From: Nectonema munidae
Taxonomy: Eukaryota > Nematomorpha > Nectonematoida > Nectonematidae
NCBI GenBank assembly: GCA_030549495.1
Contig: JAUIRK010000189.1
Span: forward strand, 62,001-126,000
Direction of reading: 5' to 3'
DNA length: 64,000 nt
Each line of letters starts with the position of its first letter. Position 1 is the first letter of the stretch. Positions 42,601 to 57,600 of this stretch are shown in pieces. The notes beneath the pieces were generated by a model that searched no databases, was not told the origin of the DNA, and saw only the letters and a list, made by a program, of their open reading frames with translations. Position numbers and translations under genes: made by a program.

Positions 42601-45600
42601 ACTCTATAAACAAATAACCTGATGGGAAGTTGGAACGCGTAAAGCATCTATCAGTATCCTATGTAAGCTAACTTTGGTAAATTTGTAAAGTCAACTACCT
42701 ACTCTGTGAAAATGTGTTTATTTCTTAGTTTTTGCTTCGAAAAGTGATGATATTTATTAATATTTTTAAGGTCAAAATTCTGCATGAATGAGTTCGTGAC
42801 TAAACGCGTTTTGTACAACTGAGATTTCGTATTCTCTATTTTTCTTATAATCTTATAAACGTTATCTTTATTATAACATTAGTAATGGAAAAAATTAACC
42901 CTTTCATCCATGGATGCAGCAATTGAATACTTAAAACTATAAATTGAAGATATAAAAATGTTATCTTATGTTTTTAGTCGTTGCTACATATATGTTCATT
43001 TATAAGCTTTTCATCATGAATTATTTAAAAAAATCAAAATACCATCGTTAGACTTAAAGTTTTTGTAAAGTTGCTCAGGAATTTCACCCCATAAACAATC
43101 AAAAAGATCGAAAACTTCAACAAATTTGGGAGGAAGAAAGTGAATCGCTTTCAAAGATCTGAGTAACGAATTTATGTTTTGAATATCTGTCGTTTGGAGT
43201 TCGGAGGCAGTAGGAAAAGCAAATGAAGAAGAGTTATTTAAAAAAACTTCCAAGCAGTTTTTATACAATTCTAGAAAAAATTGTACAACTCTATTATATA
43301 AATGTAAGATTTTTAAAGTAAATTACAAGGTCAGACAAAAGATTTGTCTATTAACTTTACTTATATTTGAATTACATAAATTAAAAACTTTATTCAAACC
43401 AAATCAAAAAAATGACATTACAAATTTATTGCTAGCATTACAGTGATTGATCATTTTTATCAAACATAGTCAAAATAAATGAAACAAGATTGGTTCAAAT
43501 ATTAAAGAAAAAATACCTTGGGTTTCTTCACTATCATCCAAATTAATCTTCATACATTTGATTGAATTACTTTTGTAAGTGGCTTAAAAATAAATAACAG
43601 AGTTTAATACAATTGTTATATAAGACATATATTCAAAATACTTGAGTCCTTTAAAAGTATATTTTTTCCAAAGACTATATATATTTACGATATTATTTTC
43701 TGTTTAGAATTATACAAAGCATTACAAACAAAAGAATGAGAAACAATCAAGCCTCGCCTTAGCCAAAATATTTGTAACTCGAGAGGTTTTTCTCATTTTA
43801 GTGTAAATTGTATTAATATAATAAGCAAATTACTAACTTGATACATGTACCTATTAACCAGATAGAAAATAAGGAAAGAAACAACCATTACATATATTTA
43901 TTAAAGGTCATTAAAGGTCCAATTTTCGAGTAAGTGATAGGAGAAACATTTCAAAGCTGATTCAAAATTGTACATTAACGGATTTGTTCCTAGGTCGAGG
44001 TATTTGTAAACCGATGTTCCACTGCATCCCTAATAATAAAACGAGCAAAAGGAATCTCCCAAGTAAGTCTTGAGGGAGGATAACCAGTGTTCACAAATAA
44101 CTTACAAATGAATATAAATAAATGACTGAAGAAAACTTTAGAATAAAGATAGTAGTATACTTATGAAAAATTAGTAGATTCCGCCAAGACAATGAAATTT
44201 TTTTACAATTTTTTAATATTTAATTTTTACAATTTTACAAAACTAAAAAAAATCGGCATACGCTTTACATTGGTAATATTTGGTAGACTACAAAAAATGT
44301 AATGAAATTTTGATACCCTTGATAATAAAAATGCTATTCAGATAAAACACTACAATGTTTAATAGTACATTAAATTTTATAAAAATAAATATATCAAAAA
44401 ATGAAAGTTATACCGAGGGTAGAATATTGAGTTTTGTTTTTGTTGGAGTTATGGCATTTTAAAAAAGTGTAATCAGGTCCCCAAGTAACTCCCAGCGTAG
44501 TTCCGTGAAAAGCATTAGCCCATGATAAGCAATATGAAGTATTTTTGAAGAGCTGGTTAATTTCAATATTTGACAAAGAGATGGGAGAAAAGGAACGAGG
44601 GCTAACAACTTTTTTCATAACACGAGGCTTTTGATTAGGCGAAGATTGTAAACATGATGCCAAAAAATTATTTGCAAGTTTTTCTACTGATTCTGAATTT
44701 TGAAACTTTGATTCTTTTTTAGAAGATGAACTATCTAAAATGGATTCATAAATAAGTTCATACAAAAAGTTAAATAACAAAAACATTTCTCAACCCAAAT
44801 TTGTATGTAATCAATTTCCGAGTATAGGATTTCTTAGGGTAATAATAATATGGATCTAAATAGCTTTCTACTAATCGTATCAATGTTATTTATGATCTTA
44901 TTTATCATAAAAATGACTGAAGAATTGGATTTTTATAATAAATGAAAATAACATCAAAAAAATACAAACTTAATTATTGCAGGAATAATTAACCATTCAA
45001 AGTTATTTATAATAGTTAAAACTTTGTAGTGTCAACTTCATCAGTAATATATAATTTACATTTTTAAATTCAAATTTATATAGCTTACAGTATTATAGTT
45101 TTTAGCACTTCCTTTGAAATATGCATTTATCTCCTTTAGCCTTTAAAAAACCTTATGAGGCGTGAACAAATCCGTGAGAGTATGCGGGACCCGCTCAACG
45201 GTGCTGAAAAAGGTTATAAGCAGCAAAGATTTTGCGAGTTAAGTTGGGTGCGGCTTATACATGAATGTGAACAATCTACATACATGCGGAAAAGGGGCTG
45301 TTGCAGGTTGAATCTTTATCGTTGAAAATTTTATGATCGACACTGAACTGAGGGTTTAAACTCTAAATAAACAAACGACACAAGCTTATTCTCACAGTGC
45401 ATTACAATGTTGAAATCAAGGAATTATTTTTCCTATATTTGACTTACAACTTGATTTAAGTACCACTCCAATTACATATGTTTTGATGGTCAACATAAGA
45501 TACACAGACAGAATTTCTCGGTATCAATTATTTTAAAATTTTCATACTACTTTTGGCACCCTAGAACAGAGTAGCATATAACGGCAATGCTATCTTTCAC

Positions 45601-48600
45601 TTTTAAGGCAAATTTCCAAGTTTTAGGCGAAGAATATACTTTTTTTTTAACTTCATAATATATGAGTAAAAGGCTTTCCTATTTTGTGTACAATATTTAT
45701 TATGAATCTAATAAACTAATTGTAATGAATATCTTTATACTGAAATATTGTTGAATGGTGAATTGTATATTTAAGGGTTAGTCAAGAGTAGAATTCTATT
45801 TTTAAGAATAGAGAATGGGGCGGATTGTCGGTAGCTAATTATAATGTGTGCGGGATTATATAATCCGGTCAGGTGGAAAAATGTTTTAACACCTCAAGTG
45901 CGGGTTTACAAAATACAAGGCAGGGGGTATCCAAAAATTTGTTTCTTATATACAAATTCATTTAATTTCGAAATGGAGTATATGATTTGATTTCAAACGA
46001 GTTACTAACATAAATTCCCTAAAATAGCAAAATTAGAGATAGAAATTTTTAAAAAGAACGAAATACGTGAAGAAGAATTCAAAGTATGGAGTGTCTTGAA
46101 AAAGGCATCGTTTTCCTTGCCAGCGTCTTCAAAAAGAGACTCTTTCATTAATTTCTGCATTTTTTCACTAGGCGAGAGAAAGGAAAAATCCAATTCCACG
46201 CTGCCGCTCCTGGATTCTTTGATAAAAACTCTTTTGGCGTATGGAGATATTAAATTAGTAGGCATCACTGTTGATTCTTTAGACTCACTAACATTGTCCA
46301 AAATATAAGAATCATCTCTATCTTCCGCCATTATTTCATATGACTGCATTTCATGAAAAATATAGCACTGAGAAATTGTAACTCAAAAAGGCATACTTCT
46401 TCAGTTTCATCAAAAGGTTTAAGAGGATCTAAAACAACTTCGTCAGGTTCATCTTCACAATCCATCAGTGAATATCTGGTAAAATGAGGCACCTAAAAAA
46501 GAATATTAGTGAGTGTTCGAGTTTTAAAATGCATATAACAATTATGAAATGATATTGTGGTGTTGGGTGGTATTTAAAATGGCAAAATTGGAAAAGCCAT
46601 CTAAGAGTTAATATTTAATCTTCAATTTTTAATAGTTTCTTTTACAGGGGGCTCAGTATTCATAATATCGTTTGAAGTGAAATTTTAGGTTAAATATAAA
46701 GAAAAACTTTTTTATTTTCTACTATTTACAGTTTTATTAAAACTTTTTAAGTACGCTGATAAAAATAGTAATTTACCTGCATAATCTGTAAATGATTCAG
46801 TCAAAGTTACAGCAAAAAATGTATACCGTATACTTCGGTGTATAGGTAACAAAAATAGAGACTTGAGCTATAATATGTAACTACACTACATTCAAGGGAA
46901 TAGAAAACAAAAAACAGCTGCTTGAAACGTATTGAATAGTTCATTTTATATGAACAAGCTTTTATCTACGATACGTGAGGATGCCGAGAAAGAAATCTTA
47001 ACTCGCCAATAATTAACGATATTACATACAATATGAAAATGATGCATCATTCAAAATTACCGAAAAGATCCATGTTCCTGTTTCAGGCTTATAATCAATG
47101 AAATCACTGTTTAACTTGATATTTGCTCTCATCAGTTTTTCTTTATATTTTTTCATCTTAAGCTTTTCAGGATTCTTAAAGAGAAGATATGCGAAAATGT
47201 AATCTAAAGGCAAAGAAATGGAAACGTTACCGTCATCAAACTATTAGTCAATGGATCATATGGCCAAACTTTATAAAGAGTGATTCTCGAAGGTTTATTC
47301 AATTCTGAACCTATTGCAGGTTTGAATTTGTCATCAGGATAGACTTCAACTTCCTTGTTATTGATCACAACTAAAAGTGAAAATCAAATAAATTTAATTC
47401 AAAAAACTAACGCTGTTAGGGGAAACGAATCAGCTCCAACTGATAAATACATGTACAATATACAATATAAAACTCCTACAACAGCATTCATATTTATGAG
47501 GTAAAATAGAAAAGATTTTCATAATATACTTTGATCAATCAAGATTGAGTAGAAATTTTAGATTTAAAAAATGCTTCGAAAGGCTGAAGGTAGCAGGATA
47601 TACTAATTTTTCCTATTGTATCAAATGTTAAATTAAGCATATAAAAGAGCGGAGTATAATGCTATCAGCTTTCAAGAAAATATCCTTATACAAGAAAATT
47701 GAAAAAATGCAGTCCATAATTATATAAATACAAGTTAAGGTGAAATTTGATGGCAAATAATGCTTACGATTTTTATATATTTTCACTATAATATATTAAA
47801 TAAAATATTTTTCAAAAAAAGTCATTAAATCCTACTAAAAAATTCTTTTAAAAATACAAAAACTTTAAATAATACGTGTTAGAAAAAAAGAACAATGTTT
47901 AAACACTATTTATAAAAGGGTATACCTAATTCATCAATATTCAAGTCAGCAACATTGGTTCTTCCAGAAAACATAATTTCGCCAACTCCATTCCTTCCAA
48001 CGATGAAGTCTGAAACGATACAATCTCCAAATTCATCACGCCTCAGTTCCAAAACATCAGGAATTGTAAAGTAACTTAAAAGATATATAGTACACCCGTT
48101 TAAAACTTTTTAATGTTATTAAATCATTTTCTGTCAAAGAAAACATGATTATAATTGTTTATTTAAAAAACCGAAAGTAGAAAATGACTGAATCCAAATA
48201 TACCTTTTTACAAAATTAAAAAAACAAATACAAGCTAATATACCAGAAAAATAAAACTTAATTATTTTTGCACAGAATTCATCTAACAAAACTCATTTTC
48301 CTTTTAAATTTTATTTTTCATAATTTTTTTTTATAATTTGATATTTCGAACATATTTTTGTTTATATCAAAAAATTTCAAACATCCAACGGTAAATGAGA
48401 ATACCGTATTCATCCGTAGAGATGCTAAAAATGAATCAATTTCAACAAGTACACACCATTAAAAACGGGAAAGGGTTATACATTTTCACAGATAAAACTG
48501 AAATTACAATTTCATAATAAAATTTCTCAAAATTTTTAAACGGCTATTATAAAATGTTCATAGCTCATAAATATTTATTAAAAAAATATTGGAATAGTAA

Positions 48601-51600
48601 AGGGATTTATTCTTGAAAAAGGACGTAAGTGAAGCGAGACTTTTTACAAAAACACTTACAGCGTACAATGTGTTGTTAATTTTCTAAGGTTTCGTAAATA
48701 AAGAGTGAAGAAATGAAGAATAAAATTAAAATACTCTTTTCTAGTAGAAATGAAAACGGGTTCTGAAATTAGGAGCTCAGATTTAGGAGCTAAGGACGAA
48801 TGCCGCGTGACAGGAATATCACTGAAGACGGCGTTAAAATTACTCTCATCACTTAAGTCTTGATTGAACTTGTTCGAAGAGGTCAATATATTTTCAATTG
48901 AGTCTTTACGAAAAGCACGATTTGGAGATGTGGATTTTTCCCTGAAAAGTTAAAACATTAATTAATGCTTTATTTCACAAAGAAAAGATTAGTATAAATT
49001 TTAGTAAACACATAAAATTTCAAAATAGTTTGGTGATTATACAAAAAATACCAATATTTCTCTAAAATCATGTATCATTGTCTTAATTTTAGAACTCAGT
49101 CTTAATTTTAAATGCAAGAAAGAACCTATAATAATAACGAGATAGGACAAATTCTATGTTGATGGTAAAGACTTAGGCATCTTAACTTGAACCATAGTCA
49201 TCACTAACAAAAGGTTAGGCCATTTAAATTTATTTCATACTAAAATTTCGTGGTGAATACATTAGTAGTTATTCACATTTGAAAAAAGCCCATCATTTAT
49301 TTCGGAGTAAAACATCTAATTTTCAACATATTTCATGTTTAATATATCTTTTAATTCGAAACGATTACTATAAAATATGGAACATAGTAAAGGTAAAATA
49401 TAAAGTTTAACATTATTATTCTTACAGTGTATCTCTTCCAAATATTGTTAGCAAAAAGAGTGTTACAAACGGAAAAAATGCATAGTATATCAAGATCAAT
49501 ACGTATAGAATATTTAAATGTTTTATTTCTGCAATAAATAGATCAATCATGCATATAATAATATACTAAGTGGGGAAAAAAAGGAAAATAAAGAAACTAA
49601 AAATTCGCTTACCAGCAGGTAATTGTAATGTAAAATGGGGAGTTTTAAATTCTTAAATATTTTGTCTATTACAAGTAATCGTATCAATTGTTATGTAGAG
49701 TGGAATCAAATTATACATCAGTTAACTCCTGCTATAACTTAATTTCATTTCACATTTGATGGCCGCATTTTAGGCAAAAATCTTAAAATCAACATTGACA
49801 AAGTCATCACTGGGAAGATATTGTATATGCATCCTTTGAATTCATAAGCTGTTTGAAAAATGAGTATATAAGTTAGTATATTTGATATGGAATATGAATA
49901 GGTTGTTGGGCATATTTATATAGGATTTGCAAGTGAAATTGGCCTATATTATTTTATTATGGAGCTAAATATTGTATTTTAAACTGCATTGGAATTCGTT
50001 ATAGCGTTGTAATAAAGATGGAGCTTTTATAATGTGTTATAGCGACAACGCAATGACAGATAGGTATATTTTATTTTTAAATAAACCAGATATCCAGGAA
50101 AAGTTTTTAGTATGAATGAATAATACTCGATTAACATGAATGAGCAATGGGTATATATTCGTATCAAGATTTATACCTTGTGAAGTTCATAATGAGAATA
50201 AGAAAATTCAAAACAGAGAACATAAAGAAAAAATTCAATAAAACAGATTAAAAATTTAAGCATATTTTTATTCAAATATTTTTAGCTTCAACATTTTTGT
50301 TACACTTTATCATCTGCTCTTTGCTTGTTACTATCTTTAATTATAAAATGCCAAAAAAACTCTTAAAGATAGAAAAGAATGGATTAATAAAAAAACAAAA
50401 GTTTTAGCAATTTGTAGAAGTAACGGTGATTGTCATCATATGGATAAAGAATTAAATTTTCATGTCAACTTCTTATGGTTGACATGAAAATGTTAAAAGA
50501 AACTAAAGACATGAAATTATATAATTGAATTCAGTGAAAAAAGCTTAGAATTACATTAAAAGAAATGGTAGAAATAAAGACAACGTTTAATCTTTATCTC
50601 AACAAAAGGACATTTCCAATAACTTAGACGTCAAATTATATTAGTTAAAAAAGTTAGACAATAACCAGAAAATGCAAACACAGCTAAAAATAAAAGAGAA
50701 ATATTAGTTGAAAAAATTCTATATTTTCAAATTCAAATTAATTCTAGTTTTTTTGAATGAAACAAATTTCATCTTGGATTACTATATTATAAAGCAGAAT
50801 ATCGTTCATTTAAAAAAGATTATGCTATGGAATGTGTTAGAAATTGTTTAAGACAGCCAGTTTTGAAACATGGAAATAATATTGTTCTTGTTGTTGATAA
50901 TGTTCCTTGTCGCTATGGCTTAGAAAACGAACTTAAAGAATATCAATTACATCATTTATAACCTTACAGTCCAATAATAATTAGCCATTGAATCAATATG
51001 GTCAAAAATAAAAAGTCAAATCGCAGCTTTCTTCAAGTTTGACTAGCCTTTTAAATGACAGATAGACAGACTAATACTGTGTCAATTCATTTGCAAAATT
51101 CAAAGTAAAGTTCGCTAAGCAAATAATTTATAAAATATGTTGTTACGAAATTTATAAAAACATTTTGTATAACGAATTTTTTTTTAAACTAAGCCTTAAA
51201 GAACAACTTCATCATATAATCCAAGTATAACGAGTTACATTTCAGATATGTTTGTTTTTATTATCAAAAAGTTTTTATATTTATCTTTAAATTAATTAGT
51301 TTTGAAAGAGTTGTATGATAAGCGAGTGTATACGGTGTTCTCATTTGAATTTTCTTATTCTCAATAATTTGAACTTCAAAAGGTATAGTAAAGATGCAAA
51401 ACATTCTGAAAGACTCTGATAATCTAAGTCAGTTAATTAAAACTTCTAGAAAAGCAATAAATGTAACCGCTTTGCTCTTAAGGCTTTTAGTTTCTTAACA
51501 TACATACGAATATTTATCCTACAGACTCAGCTATAAAAAATATGACCTGGTATTCATTTATAGCATTACAAGTTTTATTTTTAGGTTCGACTTGAAAACT

Positions 51601-54600
51601 AATTTTTTATTGAGCTTAAAAATCCAATCGGTTAATTTGATTTATTCTACTTTTCATGCAATCACCAAATCCATATCAGAATTTTCTGAAAATTTTCTTC
51701 GCGCTGATAACTTTATTTTAAAAAAAGCTTGCTCAAAATTTAGAATAATAATAAATGTGCTTATCAAAATAAACTTTTATTTTTTTTAGATCGGAATAAA
51801 TATTTTTATAAAATAAATTTTTTGTTAGCATTTTTATTTTTTGCTTGAAGCTAAAATAGTTTTAAAAATTGAGTTTAAAGTTCTAAATTTTTATTTTAGA
51901 ACACTTATTTGTAAAAGATGTGCAATTGAATATATATCTTCTCTCAACAAAAAATCCAATATTTTCAAACTCAATAAAAATTCGTTTTCAAGTCGAACCT
52001 AAAATTAAAACAACTTAAAACTTGAAAACTTTTTCAAACTTTTTTGAAAAATAAAATTTGAACTATTTTGAAAAATAGTTCGATTTAAAGAGAAACTTCA
52101 ATTCCACTAACTACCAAAAATGCTTTGACTATATCATTAAATGAAGCTTTTATTCCATTATAATAACTTAGTTTCCTCTTAACTACAAGGTAAAGAACTA
52201 ATTTTTGGCATTTCGATCACTATGTTCAAAGAATACTTTGGTTTTTAAAATTGTTGGCTCCATTAAATATTTTTAATAAAAAGTAAAGAAGAAAAGTGGG
52301 AAAAAAATTAAAAAGGAGCGTTTGTTCATTTTAACCGATTTTCAGAATTAATTCTGTATTATGTAAGGCAACAAATAAAAATACCCTCGCTATTCTTCAC
52401 AGATAATTTAAATTTTCGAATTATTTGATAAAAATGTAAAGCTATTTTTAAATATAAAAACCTTTAAGATTTTGGAAGTAATTATATTACACCTAAATAT
52501 CTTACATTTGAAAAACTAGTATTTACGTGTTAAATATACTAATATATTAAATATACTTTTCTTCTGATTGCAAGGTTTTGACTTTGAAAACCATAGGAGA
52601 CTCGCTACCTGATTTGTTGTCCAAGGAATCATAGCTACTTTTAAAAGTTAGATCAAGACTAAGTATTAAAAAGAAAATAAAGGAATTAAATTTAAAAAAA
52701 GTTTAATTTTACGTTTTAATTTTGTTATTAGATAGAATGGACGTCATTGGAGATGCAGTAGCTACTTTGTAGTTATCGTTATCTGCCTTATCTAAATCAT
52801 TTGATTCTGTTAGTTTAAGAGTTTTAATGTTTGTGCGAGGAACGAAAACATTTTCTTCATTTTTATAATCTGCAAATAACGACTTCTATTTAAAAAAATA
52901 TATGTATATACTCATCAAATAAAAAAAAATAAATAATACTAAATTATCAACATAATTGGTAGGCTTTAAAATTGGCTTAATATGAGATAGTGGTCGAGTT
53001 TTAAAAAGCAAATTAACATTAGAAGGCGAATAGACATTCGATAATGGCAAAGATTTGGAAACAGCGTCGACACCACAATCCGTAGAATCACTAGTCTTTG
53101 CTTGAGAAGTCTATATTAAAAAATATTCATATAATAATAAAATATGCAACAAATTAATTGTAAACTTGGGGATACAATTCAATTTTTTATCTAGTTAACA
53201 TACCTTTGTACTTAATATTATAAAAATTAATTAATAAAAAAACTAAACTCTCACATGGCTCCAATTTTTTACTAGCTCTGATGGCCGCTAGAGGCCATTT
53301 TGATAGTTTCTCTTTACTTAAAATGTTGAAATTCAATACAATCCAAAAATTTATTTCTTCATTATAAATTAATTTTAATTAATGTCTCAATTCAAATAAT
53401 AATTAATGAAACACTTTTGAGTGATGAAAAACGTGAGAATTTTTGGAAAAAAAATAAATTTTTGTTAACGTTATCTAAAAATAAATCAAAGATTTACTTA
53501 ACGCCATTTTAAAACTTAAAATTTATTTTCTAATCTTTCTACTAAAAATTAATGAGCTACTCGCATTGCTTAAAGGGCCTCAAGAGGTCATTTTTAAACT
53601 TCATTAAATTTCCGGTATTTAATTAGGAAAAATCATTTATAGTTCGTTGATATACTATTTTTCTCTCTTTCTCTCTCTCTCTAAATGTTGTATAAATCGA
53701 TAATACTTTACTATTACTCCTTTATGAAAAAGCTAACCCATAAAAAATCAAAAACAAATTTTACTTTATCAAATTATTCTATATAGAAACATTATTATTG
53801 GCAAAAAATTGATAAAGAAAGAGTAAAGCTTTATTCACATGAAATATGATGTGCATATCTATTAGACAATTCGTTATTGTGTTAATTGATTTCTCTTATA
53901 TTCTATAATTTATTCTCACATATTCTTTTACTTGTTCATAATTAATAAGTTGTAAGAAAGTATTGTTATCTGCTCTATTATAAAAAGCCCTTATTCATTT
54001 CGCAAAATGAATAGTTCTGATTCTATTGAAGATTCAAGTTGAGAAAATATGACTTTGACATCACTAAACCTTCTTGTCCTAAAGAACATGCCAGCAAACA
54101 GGTGCATTATCTGTATGGAATTTGTTTCTGCCTCCTGTTTCCTCTTGGAAATTTTCAATTTAACAAAAAAGGCTGTAGAAAACTTTGTACATGCTAGGAA
54201 TTGAAGGAGAGATCAATGTATTCATCTTAATGATCTTTTTAAAAGTCGCAGAGGTCATTTTTGAAAGCTGTAATGGGAAGAAATGATCTAAAGTTTATTA
54301 TAAAATTTTGCGATTTAACAATCTATATGAAAGTAGAAGTTTGGATAAGACCAAAGCTGTGCGTTTGCTCAATGATCAATGTTATGCCATCTTTAGAATG
54401 TATTTTTAAGTATTTTTATTGATAGAATATTTATTTTGTTTTTTTAAGGTATTGGACACCTTCAGATTACGTTACTGTTGATGAACAGCTGACTGGATTC
54501 AGAGGAGGGTGCCCTATTAAAATTTATGAACCTACGGGGAAATGGGGTATTAAAATGCACCACTTAAAGTTTCAAGAAATTTTTATATTATGGTCCCTAA

Positions 54601-57600
54601 AATATATGTAAGTAGCAGAGAAGGACGGGGACCCCAAACTTCCCCTTTCCCCGCGGGGATACATGCTCCCCGTTCCCCTCGGGGTAATAGTTTTTAAAAT
54701 TATTCAACTATTCGCATTGTTTACTTTAGATAATATTTAGTGTTGTTAAATATTTTTTCTGTTTAAGTACTTCTAAATATGCAAATAATAAAAAAAATTA
54801 TATTTTCATTACTTTTTATTGATTCTTCCAAACTCTTTTATTTTTTCAATTTCTGGCAATTTTATACTTTTTGATTTTTCGAATTCATCAAATACAAAAA
54901 AAAAATTGAAATTTCAATCTCATTATTTTTTTTCTTAACTTTTTCAGCAAGGTTCTTCTTCATTTTTTGTTTATATAAAATTAGATATTTTTTTAAAACA
55001 CGAAGATTTTAAATAGAAGACTTTTAAATTCTTCCAATAACCAATTAAATATTTTTCAAATATTGTAAAAGGAAAAAGAAATAGACTCAATCCTGAAAAA
55101 GTTGAAGAACTTATTTTTGTTAAGAAAAACATGAAAATTTAAAATTATTTGTCAATTTTTTATGATAATAAATATATAATATACTTAAAATTATCCCATA
55201 TTTTCAATGTTTTTTAATAAAAATTTTTTATGTAAAATAATTCCCCGCCCCGCCCCGATCCCCGCGGGGAGAGTGTTACCTCGTCCCGATCACCGCCCCG
55301 AAAAAAATTTAACCTCTCCGTCGTACTCTGGTAAGTAGATTAGAAAATAAAGAATATTTTAGTGAAGTGATTGTTAAAGGGTTAGTAGAAAAAGCTAATT
55401 TACCTCAAGGTATTAGAATATGCGTTGATAGATATTTTAAGGATCATAAATCATGTGAATGGACCAAAAATAAAAATTTACCGTCCATTGAATTATAGAA
55501 AAATATACGTTCCAGGCATTTTCAAAAAAAAACACTTGAAATCTTTGCATTTGCAAGAATGTGAGTCTAGGATTATATATTCAAAATTTTCTAGAGAATT
55601 GCAACTTATAGGATCAAAAAGATTTAGACATGTATAATAGGATAGAGGCAGGTGTGTATAAATCAAATCAAATTTTAAGAAAATACACAAACAACATATA
55701 GAACATCTAAGCGTTAGCCGATGGTTATTTGGTCGAATTATTTAGCTTTGAATACTTATATCATTTTAGAAAATAATTTAAAAACCCAATCTTCATCATT
55801 AGCTAGTACTTCAACATTTTAAAAAAAATTAGTGGCAGGAGAACAGTACTTTCGCAACTATGTTTTCTTATGGCTGAAACTTCTATGAAAATACATGTTC
55901 AAAGCAAAAACGTCTCTTCTGGTGTAAGATTAATTCTAAAATCTTATTGGATTTGTAAGTCGGAAAGCATTGTTGTTTCGCCTATCAAAATAGGGGCCAA
56001 TGTTAAATATGTAAAGAAAACAAGAGAGTTTTCAAAAGATGCTACTCGTGGTCTAAATTGTTATGATCAATACAAGAGAATTAAGTTAAATTTTGTTTGT
56101 GACGTTCGCACCCATCCTTTCGAATATCGTGGCCCGCCTGAAATGCTGAATCCAGGTCTACCTGGACTTTCAATACCACAAAACGCCTACCGGCCCTTGT
56201 TACTTAGGTATATCTTATTATATATGTTATTTTACAAGAATGTATTTTACAAATATATAAATACAGCTGACTGAACGATACAATCCTAACACGAACGCTC
56301 CCAATTTGGGAAACAATATTAATGTCTAGTGATAGCTTGATTACTAACAAGGTTAGAGTCGGGTCGCCAGAGCACTACTTAACCGTAAAAACCTTTGAAT
56401 TCTTCGGAGGAAGAAAACCAGGATAAAAAACCGGCACCACGGAATGAAGCGTGTTCTTAAATAAAAGACTTAAATTTACGATAGGAATATATAAACAGTC
56501 CTACAAGCAGACTCTTGCAGAGGCCAGATTACCGACTATGCCTAACCTAGCTCGTACCATGAATCTGTTTGGGGACTTATACCTTGTGCCAATCCTAAAT
56601 TATGTCTAATAGTCACCTAGGATAACTTTTCTTTTTTTTTTAGTATATACCCCCAAGAACCCTTCAGTCTGGGTTTGCGTGAGCTCCCAAGCTTGGCATA
56701 ATTGTGGGCAATGCTTATGTGTCCTTAGTTTTTCAATAAACATTTTATTTAATTTCTCCAAGAGAATTTTATGTGAAAATTGTTTCAGTGATATATAAAT
56801 TTTATCTTTGTTTGCTTTTACATATAAATATTATTTTTCCTTCTTCATTTCTTCAAAATAAAGCCAAACACTCAACAGTTGCAAAAAAAACTACGTTTTA
56901 TGGAAAAACATGTTTAGATTTTCATTTTTTTTAAAATAAATTTACAAGATTTATAAAAAGTCATATTATTAAAATATTAAGAATTTTATAGACGGCGTTA
57001 AATCCCTATTTTTCATGATTTATGTTAAAACCTTTTCAAAATTCTAACTTTTTATGATATTATATTAAGGTAGACAGGTAATTTCTTTTTAGTAATTTTT
57101 GCTTCGTTTTTATAAAAATTTTGAGTCAAAATAGTGCAAGGCCGCTCAGGCCCTATAGGAAGCGACAATCTATTTAACTGACTAAAAAGTCGAAATTAGA
57201 TATTCACTTAGTCATTTGATTATTATTTATAACTAAAGTTTTATTTAATGTTATTTATAAAAATAAATTACTATATTGCATATTGAAATTTATCAAGATA
57301 TTTCAAAGGCAACATATCTTGAGTTTTAAAAAAATTGTATTCATTGAAATCCTACAGTAATGTAAAAACATTAAAGCTAAAAATGTCATAGCAAAAACAT
57401 TCTCTAAAAATAACAACCTGGGTCATAAAAACCATCTGCGCAATGAGTTTCATTCGACAAGGATTAATTGAAGAAAAGAGAGTATAACTTACAGTTTCAT
57501 AGTTTCCAAGGAAAGGTAGATCAGAGTAAGGATGTTTGTTGATCATATTTATAAATTGAAGATTAAGCTGATCATTCTGTTGTGCCGAAGGATTAATAGT

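Larger units (their letters stand above)
48942..52556 (-). other. Long NUP98 intron with transposon relics
   Basis: Besides the Tc1/mariner relic and the long-TIR MITE listed separately, the rest is AT-rich. ATAACG/CGTTAT-type words near 49,990-50,060 may mark another small element, but I cannot bound it. Confidence 0.45.

Noticed and set aside
42895-42930. A further TTAA MITE (TTAACCCTTTCATCCATG)
   Set aside because: Only one end-like word is visible and no partner end was found, so it is not listed.
43900-44110. An additional NUP96 exon
   Set aside because: Its acceptors do not join exon 15 in phase and both readings hit stops. The 66-nt exon at 43,517 fits.
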